Assembly (NCBI GenBank): GCA_944362705.1
Contig: CALVTO010000002.1
Span: 283,294-347,293 of the forward strand
Origin: an uncultured Clostridia bacterium
GTDB taxonomy: Bacteria; Bacillota; Clostridia; Christensenellales; UBA1242
DNA: 64,000 nt
Direction of reading: 5' to 3'
The notes under the pieces are model-generated. The model was not told where the DNA came from and made no database searches. It saw nothing but the letters and a program-made list of their open reading frames with translations. The position numbers and the translations under genes were made by a program. This document shows positions 57,042 through 64,000 of the stretch, piece by piece (within the stretch, counting starts at the first letter, position 1; each line of letters opens with the position of its first letter).

Positions 57042-57608
57042 ATGAATCATACATTATCTAAACAAACGGATGTATACGAAGGCGCAAAAAAAGTTTCTTT
57101 ATTACCTGTGCATATTAAAGAAAAACAAGATGTATTGTCTTCGTTTAGTAGTTCTAAGGAATATTATATTTCAGAAGAAATGGCGACTTTTTTAATGAAC
57201 CAAGCAAAACCATTGCCATTAAAAAACGCACTTCATGTTAAAATAAAAACAGAAAAAGTGTTGCCAGATGATGACAAGCAGGCGATAGCGAAGGCTATAA
57301 AAAATTATTTTCACAATGGGGTTTTAGACGTGAGCATGCAAATAAAAAAAAGTGCATGGGTTGCTAGCATTATGCTTATGGTTTCTATTATTGTATTATC
57401 TGTTTCTTTTTTACTATCTTATACAAATGTGGCGTATGTGTTGATTGAATTGTTAGAAATTGTTGGCTGGGTGTTTGCATGGGAATGTGTGGATATTTTT
57501 TGTTTTAGAATAACCATGATGCGGTTTCAGAGGAAGCGGAGCTTACATTTTTTAGAAGCAAAAATTTCTTTTGATATAATTAAGGACACTAGGAGGGAAA
57601 ACAAATGA
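57042..57608 (+). CDS. Membrane protein of unknown function (188 aa)
   Basis: Soluble N-terminal 105 residues (KEYYISEEMATFLMNQAKPLPLKNALHVKIKTEK), then two membrane helices (about 110-132 and 137-160) and a basic cytoplasmic tail. Not recognised. RBS AAGGAAAT. Overlaps the next gene by 4 nt (ATGA). Confidence 0.7.
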   Translation: MNHTLSKQTDVYEGAKKVSLLPVHIKEKQDVLSSFSSSKEYYISEEMATFLMNQAKPLPLKNALHVKIKTEKVLPDDDKQAIAKAIKNYFHNGVLDVSMQIKKSAWVASIMLMVSIIVLSVSFLLSYTNVAYVLIELLEIVGWVFAWECVDIFCFRITMMRFQRKRSLHFLEAKISFDIIKDTRRENK

Positions 57609-58282
57609 TAAAACTAAAAAAAGGTGTTTTGATTTCGGCTTTGAGCTGTTTAGGTGTAACTTGTTTGTTATGTATTTTAGGTATTTTTGGCGTGGCAATA
57701 TTTAGCGGTGTGGGCTTACGTATTTTGCTTATTTTTGCTTCACTTACGGTTGCTTTATCGGCTTCGCTTAGCGATATCAATATTTTTGAAAAAAATAAAA
57801 AAATTGCTATTGCGAGTTTGTCGTTATTAGGAATTTCTCTTGTTTTTGCTCTTATTATTTTTTGCAGTAAACTGCTAGACGAAGTTCATATATTTAATAA
57901 AATAACGGCTATTTTATCTGTATTTAGCATAATGTTTATGATGATTGTTTCGTTATATACAAAATTAGAGAATAAATTTCGCGTATTGCAGGCTATAACA
58001 TATATTGTTGTTTTGCTTGTTGATATTTTAATTTCTCTTTTAATTGCTGGTGTGAATGTTTTGAGTGTAAAAGGAATGACGGAAATTTTTGGGGTGCTTT
58101 GCGTGGTTGCTGTAGGGTTATTGATCGCGACAGCGGTTGTAAGTACGAAAAAAGAAAACGCGACAGAATCAGGCGAAACCCAAGGATTTATTCGCGTGAA
58201 AAAAGTAGAATATGAAAATTTAATCAAAGAAAATAAAGCTTTAAAAGAAGAAATTGCTATGCTTAGAAGTGAAAAAAAATAA
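57605..58282 (+). CDS. Membrane protein with C-terminal coiled coil
   Basis: 225 aa with six hydrophobic segments in the first 185 residues, then RVKKVEYENLIKENKALKEEIAMLRSEKK, a short coiled coil. Family unknown. GGAGGG RBS and 4-nt overlap with the preceding gene indicate an operon. Possibly a partner of the 188-aa membrane protein. Confidence 0.7.
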   Translation: MIKLKKGVLISALSCLGVTCLLCILGIFGVAIFSGVGLRILLIFASLTVALSASLSDINIFEKNKKIAIASLSLLGISLVFALIIFCSKLLDEVHIFNKITAILSVFSIMFMMIVSLYTKLENKFRVLQAITYIVVLLVDILISLLIAGVNVLSVKGMTEIFGVLCVVAVGLLIATAVVSTKKENATESGETQGFIRVKKVEYENLIKENKALKEEIAMLRSEKK

Positions 58283-58356
58283 AATTACGTATGCATAAAT
58301 TATAAAAAAACACATATCTTAACTATATATAAAATATAGAAAATTAGGAGTGTGTT

Positions 58357-58629
58357 ATGGATAAACACGAAGAAAATCAAAACCAAGTGCATGAAAAAAG
58401 TTCTTTATCGAGCAGGTGGGGTATAGGATTTGTTTGTGGGCTGTTTTTGGGGCTTATTGGGTTTATTATTGGTTATTTTGTATACGATGCAAAAGACGCC
58501 AACGGTTACGCTAAGCACACCTTTATGAAAGGATGGATGATTGGGTTTGTTATAAGTTGTATTGCTTCTATTCTTATGGGCGTTTGGTACTATTATACCG
58601 TAGGGAGTACGTTGGGCGGTACAATATAA
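58357..58629 (+). CDS. Small membrane protein, two helices
   Basis: 90 aa: hydrophilic first 20 residues, then two hydrophobic segments (about 24-45 and 60-85), Gly-rich C-terminus (GSTLGGTI). Function unknown. TTAGGAGTG before ATG 58357. Ends at a terminator, so probably the last gene of the unit beginning at 57042. Confidence 0.65.
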   Translation: MDKHEENQNQVHEKSSLSSRWGIGFVCGLFLGLIGFIIGYFVYDAKDANGYAKHTFMKGWMIGFVISCIASILMGVWYYYTVGSTLGGTI

Positions 58630-58658
58630 AAAAGAAGGCGTTTGCCTTCTTTTTTTGT
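58627..58658 (+). terminator. Terminator of the membrane-protein cluster
   Basis: AAGAAGGC/GCCTTCTT stem with GTTT loop and T-run. Confidence 0.85.
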
Positions 58659-58664
58659 AACAAT

Positions 58665-58696
58665 ATTTATCGTTTTCTGCATTTATCGTTTTCTGC
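58665..58696 (-). repeat. Tandem 16-bp duplication at a gene end
   Basis: ATTTATCGTTTTCTGC occurs twice in tandem, duplicating the last codons and stop of the 147-aa gene; the protein is not altered. Confidence 0.85.
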
Positions 58697-59126
58697 TTTC
58701 TGGTGTAATATGTAAAGTTGTTTGCATTTGTTGTAAAGCAGGGTTTGTTCCTTCATACATAGAAAGAAACTCTTTTGTATTGTTTAGTTGCCTTTCTAAA
58801 AAATGTTTTGCTTCGTTTATATTGTGAAAGCGCCTAAATTCCTTTTGATGATCGAGTAAATCTATTTGATCGGTTGTTAGTATATCTAAACTTATAACAT
58901 CTTCTCTGACAATGGGCCACAAAATTCTGTTTTCAGCAAGTATGTCTTTTAAATCTTGCTCTTTTTGCGTAGGGAATTCGGCTCCCTTTTTTTGTGTTTG
59001 TTGAAAATCTTTTATTTGCTGTAGGATGGTTTCAAGATTTACGATTTGTGCGCAGTTAAAACCATGCTCTGATACGGCGTCGTCGGGTACGTTTGCATAT
59101 TTTATAAATATTCTTCTTCGATCCAT
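58683..59126 (-). CDS. Hypothetical protein (147 aa)
   Basis: Mostly helical and charged (EQDLKDILAENRILWPIVREDVISLDIL, EAKHFLERQLNNTKEFLSMYE). No recognised domain and no membrane segment. ATG 59126 follows TAGGAGGTGGA and a TATAAT lies just upstream, so expression is likely. Single gene. Confidence 0.6.
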   Translation of the reverse strand: MDRRRIFIKYANVPDDAVSEHGFNCAQIVNLETILQQIKDFQQTQKKGAEFPTQKEQDLKDILAENRILWPIVREDVISLDILTTDQIDLLDHQKEFRRFHNINEAKHFLERQLNNTKEFLSMYEGTNPALQQMQTTLHITPESRKR

Positions 59127-59223
59127 ATTCCACCTCCTATTTTATTATACATAATCTTGTTTTGCTAATCAAATAATTTGGAAGAAAAAACATATTTTGT
59201 TATAATAAAAAGCGGAGGTTTGT

Positions 59224-60414
59224 ATGGATTTATTTAAAAAATGTGAAGATTATACCATTATTGATGAATTAAAAAAAGCGGAAATTTATCCTTATTTTCA
59301 TTACTTAACCAGCGGGCAAGATACTGTGGTAAACATGGAAGGAAAACGAACGATTATGATTGGTTCAAACAATTATTTAGGGTTAACGTCACACCCAGAA
59401 GTGATTGAAGCAGGTGTACAAGCTTTAAAAACGTATGGTACAGGGTGTTCGGGTTCTAGATTTTTAAATGGTACGCTAGATATTCATTTACAATTAGAAA
59501 AAGAGTTGGCCGAGTTTTTGCACAAAGAAGATTGTGTGACCTTTTCTACGGGGTTTCAATCTAACTTAGGTATTATTAGTGCCGTTGCGGGCAGAAATGA
59601 CGTAATTATTAGCGACAAAGAAAACCATGCGAGTATTTACGATGGGTGCAAACTTTCGTATGCAAAATTATTGCGTTATGCGCATAACGACATGGAAGAC
59701 CTGGAAAGACAACTAGCATCGGTAGATAAAAGCAAAGGTATGTTAATTGTAACCGATGGCGTGTTTTCTATGAGTGGCGAAATTTGCAATTTGCCTGAAA
59801 TTGTACGTTTAGCTAAAAAATATGGCGCGCGTGTTATGGTAGATGACGCGCACGGTTTAGGCGTTATTGGTGAAGGTGGACGCGGAACGGCATCTTATTA
59901 CGGGCTTGAAGACGATGTAGATTTAATTATGGGTACGTTTAGTAAATCTTTAGCAAGTTTAGGCGGATATTTGGTTTGCTCGAAACAAGTAGCCAATTAC
60001 GTGCGACACAACTCGCGTCCGTTTATTTTTAGCGCAAGTATTACTCCGGCAAGTGTGGCTTGCGCGCGTAAATCGCTAGAAATTTTAAAGCGTGAACCTG
60101 AACGTGTAGAAAACTTACAAAAGCTTGGTGATTACGTTCGTGAAGGTTTAACAAAGCGTGGTGTGAAATTTATAGATGGTAAGGCCCCTATTGTTGCTAT
60201 TTGGACGTATAGTGACGAAAACTCGTTTGTGGCTTGCAAAAAATTACTTGAAAAAGGTGTATATGTAAACCCTGTTATTTCTCCTGCTGTGCCCGTTGGG
60301 CAAAGTATTTTACGTACATCGTACACGGCAACACACACCAAAGAACAATTAGACGAAGCTATGGATAAAATTAAAGAAGTGTTAGATGAAATTTTAACAA
60401 AAGAAGAAGCGTAA
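59224..60414 (+). CDS. Alpha-oxoamine synthase, serine palmitoyltransferase-like
   Basis: 396 aa PLP enzyme of the KBL/BioF/SPT family, joining an amino acid with an acyl-CoA. YPYFHYLTSGQ, GSNNYLGLTSHPEVIEAG, GSGSRFLNGTLD-type segment, VDDAHGLG, and the PLP-lysine loop GTFSKSLASLGG (Lys about 241) are present. YPYF, HVQ/HLQLEKELA, the HNDM-DLE segment and ATHTK at the end resemble Bacteroides SPT more than KBL or BioF, from memory of those sequences. RBS AGCGGAGG. Single gene, no other sphingolipid gene nearby. Confidence 0.8.
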   Translation: MDLFKKCEDYTIIDELKKAEIYPYFHYLTSGQDTVVNMEGKRTIMIGSNNYLGLTSHPEVIEAGVQALKTYGTGCSGSRFLNGTLDIHLQLEKELAEFLHKEDCVTFSTGFQSNLGIISAVAGRNDVIISDKENHASIYDGCKLSYAKLLRYAHNDMEDLERQLASVDKSKGMLIVTDGVFSMSGEICNLPEIVRLAKKYGARVMVDDAHGLGVIGEGGRGTASYYGLEDDVDLIMGTFSKSLASLGGYLVCSKQVANYVRHNSRPFIFSASITPASVACARKSLEILKREPERVENLQKLGDYVREGLTKRGVKFIDGKAPIVAIWTYSDENSFVACKKLLEKGVYVNPVISPAVPVGQSILRTSYTATHTKEQLDEAMDKIKEVLDEILTKEEA

Positions 60415-60428
60415 AGGCTTCTTTTTTA
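60402..60428 (+). terminator. Terminator of the SPT-like gene
   Basis: AGAAGC/GCTTCT stem over the stop codon, T-run. Confidence 0.7.
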
Positions 60429-60634
60429 TATTTGCCATATTTTAATTCCTTAGAACTGCCATCGTCAAAATCGGCAAATACTTTTAAGTTGGTAGAAATA
60501 ATATCGTTAAGTGTTACGCCATATTCATACTCTACTTTTGCTTCGCCTGCAAAAAAATTTTCTAACCTAATGCCGGTTACTTTTTTCCCGCCGCAAGCCG
60601 AAAATAAGAACGCTAGTGGAAGAATTTGTTTCCA
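60415..60634 (-). pseudogene. Fragment of a lipoprotein gene
   Basis: The minus-strand frame reads LPLAFLFSACGGKKVTG, a lipobox with Cys, then NFFAGEAKVEYEYGVTLNDI and KVFADFDDGSSKELKYG, typical of extracellular Ig-like repeats. There is no start codon (a stop lies 5 codons before LPLAF) and the frame runs into the SPT-like gene end. Truncated at both ends. Confidence 0.55.
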
Positions 60635-60741
60635 CTATTTTTTTGTATTAGTTTGAAAAAGGATTGACTAAAGATAAGGTTATCTAGTTTTTGAAAAAAA
60701 ATTGTTCAATGTCAAATTTTAGAAAAATTGCATAAAATAAG

Positions 60742-60791
60742 TTGACAGTTGAATATGCGTTTAATTATAATACAGTTGAATAATCGTTCAA
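60742..60791 (+). promoter_or_regulatory. Promoter and operator of the metal-resistance operon
   Basis: TTGACA (60742-60747), 18-bp spacer, TATAAT (60766-60771), then inverted repeat TTGAA-N6-TTCAA (60776-60791) over the start site: expected position for an ArsR/CadC-type repressor. Confidence 0.75.
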
Positions 60792-60805
60792 TCGTTGGAG
60801 GTTTT

Positions 60806-61216
60806 ATGGAATTTCATTGCAATAAAGGTGATACATGTTGTTGTGAAACAATTCAAAAATGTGATTGTGAAATTATACATCAAGATGTTGTGGATAAAGT
60901 GAAAAAGAGAATTTTAGATGAAGAAACTTTGCTTTTGATGGCAGATTTTTATAAGGCACTTTCAGACAGCACCCGTATGAAAATTATTGATGTGTTATAT
61001 GAAGGAGAGATGTGTGTTTGTGATATTTCTGTCCTTATTAATATGACAAAATCAGCGACTTCACATCAACTCAAATATCTTAAAGATATGAAATTGATAA
61101 AAAGTAGAAAACAAGGTAAGGAAGTTTTCTATAGTCTTGCTGATAGGCATATTGTTGAAGTTTTTGAGATAAGCAAGGAGCATATTTTGGAGGATAAAAA
61201 TGAAAAGAATTGTTAA
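60806..61216 (+). CDS. ArsR/CadC-family metal-responsive repressor
   Basis: 136 aa winged-helix repressor. Cys-rich N-terminus (CCCETIQKCDC), and EMCVCDISVLINMTKSATSHQLKYL with the ELCVCD-like metal site in the recognition helix region, as in CadC, which senses Cd/Pb/Zn and derepresses on binding. ATG 60806 has TTGGAGG. Overlaps the ATPase gene by 17 nt. Confidence 0.9.
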   Translation: MEFHCNKGDTCCCETIQKCDCEIIHQDVVDKVKKRILDEETLLLMADFYKALSDSTRMKIIDVLYEGEMCVCDISVLINMTKSATSHQLKYLKDMKLIKSRKQGKEVFYSLADRHIVEVFEISKEHILEDKNEKNC

Positions 61217-63236
61217 AATTGAAGGCTTAGATTGTCCAAATTGTGCAAGGACCTTGCAGAACGAAATCAACAAGATTGATGGTGTTAAAAATGCTGAAAT
61301 TAACTTTGTTAAGTCCAAAATTTCTTTTGAAAGTGAAGATGTTGATAAGGCAACAAAAGACATTGTTAATTTAACAAGAAAAATAGAGCCAAATGCGACA
61401 ATAGTTTTGGAAAAAACAAACAAAAACAAAAAGATGCTTATACTAGATTTAGTATTTTTAGTTTTGGGTGTAGCACTTGGACTTATTTCTCTTTTAGTAA
61501 GTTTGCCTACTTGGGCTTTTTGGATTGTTTTTGTCGCAAGTGCTTTGCTACTTGGTTACAAAACCTATTTAAAGGCAGTTTTACTCCTTTTTAAAGGTGT
61601 TGTCAATGAAAACCTATTAATCACAATTTCAGTTGCTGGTGCGGCAGCACTTGGCGAATATATGGAAGCCTTGATGGTTATTTTCCTATATACCATTGGT
61701 AAAATCTTGGAGAAATTGGCAGTTGACAAGTCAAGAAAGTCGATTGAAGATTTGACAAATTTGCAGCCTGAATTTGCTGTGATTGTCAAAGGAGAAGAAG
61801 AAATCAAAGTCAGTCCGGAAGAAGTGCAGATTGGCGATATTATTGTTGTGAAACCGGGTGAAAGAGTCCCTATTGACGGAGAAGTTTTGGAAGGAAATGC
61901 CACTTTAGATATGCAAAGCCTGACTGGAGAGAGTGTGCCAGTTTCCATTGGTGCAACTCAAAAAATTTTGTCAGGGGCAATTGTTTTAGATGGTGTTTTA
62001 AGAATTAAAACAACTGAAGAATATAAAAATAGCACGGTTAGCAAAATTATGAATTTGATTGAAAATGCTCAAGACAAAAAGTCAAAAACCGAGACATTTA
62101 TTTCAAAAATCACTCGCTGGTATACTCTTGGAATTATTGTTTTGGCAGTTCTAACTTTGGGAATCGGCTGGGCAATTACAAAAGAATTAAACTCTTCTAT
62201 TTATCGTGCCCTGAAACTACTTGTTGTGTCTTGTCCTTGTGCTTTTGCAATTTCCGTTCCACTTTCCTATTTTTCTGGACTTGGCAATGCTTCTAAAAAT
62301 GGAATACTTATTAAAGGTTCAAACTATCTTGATGCACTAAGCAAAATGAATGTTGTGGCCTTTGATAAAACAGGAACATTGACTACTGGAGAATTTCAAG
62401 TGGAAAAAGTTGAGTGTTTAATTGAAAAATACAACAGTGAAGATATTATCTTCTTGGCAAGTTTGGGAGAGCAATATTCTTTACATCCGCTTGCTAAGTC
62501 AATCGTCAAGGCAAATAAAAGAGAGTTAAAACACATAAAAAATGTTAAAGAAGTTGCTGGGGAAGGAGTTTATTATAAATATAATAAAAATAACTATTTT
62601 GTTGGTAGAAAAAATAAACAAGAACACGTTGCAGTTGAAGTTTATGAAAATGATGTTTTAATTGGAAGAATTTTCTTAAATGACACAATTAAGGCGACAG
62701 CAAAAGATGCTTGCTTGCAATTAAAGTATATGGGGATAAGAACACTTTTATTATCTGGAGATAACAAAGAAAAAGTGGAAGCGGTTGGTAAAGAACTTAA
62801 CATTGATGAGTGCCACTCTGAACTTTTACCACAAGACAAATTTGCCTTTCTTGAAGCATGCAAAAAAGATAAAAAGAATTTTGTTGGGTATGTAGGGGAT
62901 GGAATAAACGATGCTCCGTCATTAACACTTGCCGATGTTGGCATAAGTATGGGAATAAATGGTAGCCCTGCGAGCATTGAAGCAAGCGATGTAGTTCTAG
63001 GCGATGACAACATTGAAAAAATTCCACATGCCATCAAAATTTCGAAATTTACGAAGAAAATTGTTTGGACAAATATCATTTTTTCTATGTTTGTAAAAGT
63101 CACTTTTTTGGTTTTAAGCCTTGTTGATGTTGCAAGTATGATGTTGGCAGTTTTCGCCGATGTTGGTGTGACGCTTATTGCGGTTTTAAATAGTTTAAGA
63201 GCGTTATATTATAATCCTAAAAAGAAATTAAAGTAA
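61200..63236 (+). CDS. cadA: Heavy-metal P1B-type ATPase (Cd/Zn/Pb exporter)
   Basis: 678 aa. N-terminal HMA domain with GLDCPNC (Cys12, Cys15), eight membrane helices, A-domain TGES, CPC motif in SCPCAF (about 345), phosphorylation site DKTGT (about 387), and GDGINDAPSL. Pumps divalent soft metals out of the cell. AGGAGGATAAAA before ATG 61200. Codon use appears less A/T-strict and less host-like than the ribosomal genes, consistent with transfer. Confidence 0.92.
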   Translation: MKRIVKIEGLDCPNCARTLQNEINKIDGVKNAEINFVKSKISFESEDVDKATKDIVNLTRKIEPNATIVLEKTNKNKKMLILDLVFLVLGVALGLISLLVSLPTWAFWIVFVASALLLGYKTYLKAVLLLFKGVVNENLLITISVAGAAALGEYMEALMVIFLYTIGKILEKLAVDKSRKSIEDLTNLQPEFAVIVKGEEEIKVSPEEVQIGDIIVVKPGERVPIDGEVLEGNATLDMQSLTGESVPVSIGATQKILSGAIVLDGVLRIKTTEEYKNSTVSKIMNLIENAQDKKSKTETFISKITRWYTLGIIVLAVLTLGIGWAITKELNSSIYRALKLLVVSCPCAFAISVPLSYFSGLGNASKNGILIKGSNYLDALSKMNVVAFDKTGTLTTGEFQVEKVECLIEKYNSEDIIFLASLGEQYSLHPLAKSIVKANKRELKHIKNVKEVAGEGVYYKYNKNNYFVGRKNKQEHVAVEVYENDVLIGRIFLNDTIKATAKDACLQLKYMGIRTLLLSGDNKEKVEAVGKELNIDECHSELLPQDKFAFLEACKKDKKNFVGYVGDGINDAPSLTLADVGISMGINGSPASIEASDVVLGDDNIEKIPHAIKISKFTKKIVWTNIIFSMFVKVTFLVLSLVDVASMMLAVFADVGVTLIAVLNSLRALYYNPKKKLK

Positions 63237-63577
63237 GGTTAGTTTATTTTCTAGTAATGATGCTAAAAATTGAGTGTTTTCTTTATCAAAAGTATTAACG
63301 GGTGATTTACTTAAAATTTCACCCGTTTTCTTTGATATTAAGTTGCCGTTTATTTCAATGACATTCTCATTGTTTTGTATTTGTTTTTCTTCTATATTTT
63401 CACATTTGCATTTTTATTTGTGGATAAGTCCATAAGTTCAAAAAGTGTTGGTTGTTGGTTTTCTTTTTTAGGTTTTAGTGTTGGTTTAGAAGGTGTTGTA
63501 ACTTTAATTTCAGGTTTGTATTCAGTTCCATCTTCGTTGTAAAGTTTGCCTTCGATTTTCTCTTCTTCTTTATTCAT
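63228..63577 (-). pseudogene. Frameshifted hypothetical gene
   Basis: From ATG 63577 (AGGAGG site) the frame reads MNKEEEKIEGKLYNEDGTEY and ends early at about 63392 (NKNANVKI). The +/-1 frame continues without stops (EINGNLISKKTGEILSKSPV) to TAA 63228, overlapping the ATPase end by 9 bp. Shift lies in the AAAAATG region near 63405-63410. Acquired-element gene, family unknown; alternatively the 61-aa product is real on its own. Confidence 0.5.
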
Positions 63578-63890
63578 ATTTTTAAACCTCCTTATATAAA
63601 TTTGCCTTTTGGCACAAGTGGCGAAGTAGCATTGTTTGGTAAGAAGATTGTTTTACTTTTAATTTTTTAGTAGGGGTTAACGAAAAAGAAGAAAATATTG
63701 TATTGAAATAGTTTTATTTACAACAAAAAAAAGACCAAGTTAAAAACCTAGTCTTATGAAATACATTTGTTATGTTATTAAATTGTTTAAGCAATAATTT
63801 CTTCCGTTTACTCCTACGAAAACTATGCTACAAAAGACACTCAAAAGGCAAAGAGATATGAGGAGAAAATAGTAAAAATGCTTTAAAACA
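63578..63890. other. Gene-free segment at the window end
   Basis: Apart from the hairpin at 63722 I see no convincing frame or RNA. Confidence 0.4.
63722..63757 (-). terminator. Terminator-like hairpin
   Basis: AAGAC/GTCTT stem with interrupted inner pairing and a T8 run on the minus strand. Confidence 0.5.
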
Positions 63891-63923
63891 AAAAAACTGA
63901 CAAGGTGTTCTTATCAGTTTCAT
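63891..63923 (-). terminator. Hairpin over a 34-codon minus-strand frame
   Basis: AACTGA/TCAGTT stem with T-run on the minus strand. A short frame (MENIIDISLIFSSIWIVLVP start) ends inside it; a leader peptide or a chance frame. Confidence 0.4.
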
Positions 63924-64000
63924 TTGGCGGCACCAACACTATCCAGATTGAACTGAAGATTAGTGAAATGTCGATTATATTTTCCATATGTATTTAATTA

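Overview
The window is one continuous stretch of an AT-rich bacterial chromosome around the replication origin. Gene content, AGGAGG-type ribosome binding sites, a CGAAC-N4-GTTCG SOS box, DegV and lipoprotein genes and a ParA/ParB/parS system point to a low-GC Gram-positive (Bacillota, probably a gut clostridium or a relative). Genus or family cannot be fixed from the sequence. The standard bacterial code fits: nearly all genes are full length with TGG for Trp and TAA/TAG/TGA as stops.

Left arm (0-24.5 kb, mostly minus strand, leading strand leftwards of the origin): a phosphoketolase, MutY, thymidylate kinase with an HD-type nucleotidase, a Ca2+ P-type ATPase, a PHP phosphoesterase, a Ham1-type pyrophosphatase, a degraded integrase beside tRNA-Arg(UCG), an MFS transporter, an AlkD-like protein, signal peptidase I, DegV, a lipoprotein, then gyrA, gyrB and recF. 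Accessory islands interrupt it. The clearest is a toxin/immunity-like pair at 4.3-5.35 kb lying between two 141-bp copies of the 3' end of mutY.

Origin (24.5-27.3 kb): dnaA and dnaN flank a 165-bp gap with four TTATTAACA motifs, a short GC block, six CTA triplets and an AT-rich tract. This is the layout of a basal unwinding system, with an unusual DnaA box and a DnaA recognition helix region to match. Compared with the usual order, dnaA-dnaN is inverted relative to recF-gyrB-gyrA.

Right arm near the origin (27.9-39.4 kb, plus strand): rpmH-rnpA-yidD-yidC-jag, mnmE, mnmG, parA-parB, then a 2-kb gene-free AT-rich region carrying five near-perfect parS sites, and a cvpA-family gene behind a perfect SOS-box palindrome. 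rsmG, normally beside mnmG, is absent here.

Distal right arm (39.8-60.4 kb): ftsH with a long basic tail, ychF, dCMP deaminase, an SDR, a TtcA-like tRNA thiolase, a glycolipid glycosyltransferase/acyltransferase pair, two unrecognised HExxH proteins, nadD, a CYTH protein, a double-length ThyX, a nucleoside hydrolase fused to a metallophosphoesterase, small membrane proteins, and a serine-palmitoyltransferase-like PLP enzyme. ThyX, thymidylate kinase, dCMP deaminase and the HD nucleotidase together suggest dTMP is made by deaminating dCMP and methylating with ThyX. The window ends in a cadmium/zinc-type ArsR-P-type ATPase operon and gene fragments that look horizontally acquired.

Two promoter habits recur. 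The -10 element is very often TATACT after a TTGACA-like -35. At least six genes (mutY, MFS, alkD-like, lepB, recF, mnmE) have their -10 only 6-8 nt from the start codon and no Shine-Dalgarno sequence, as expected for leaderless mRNAs.
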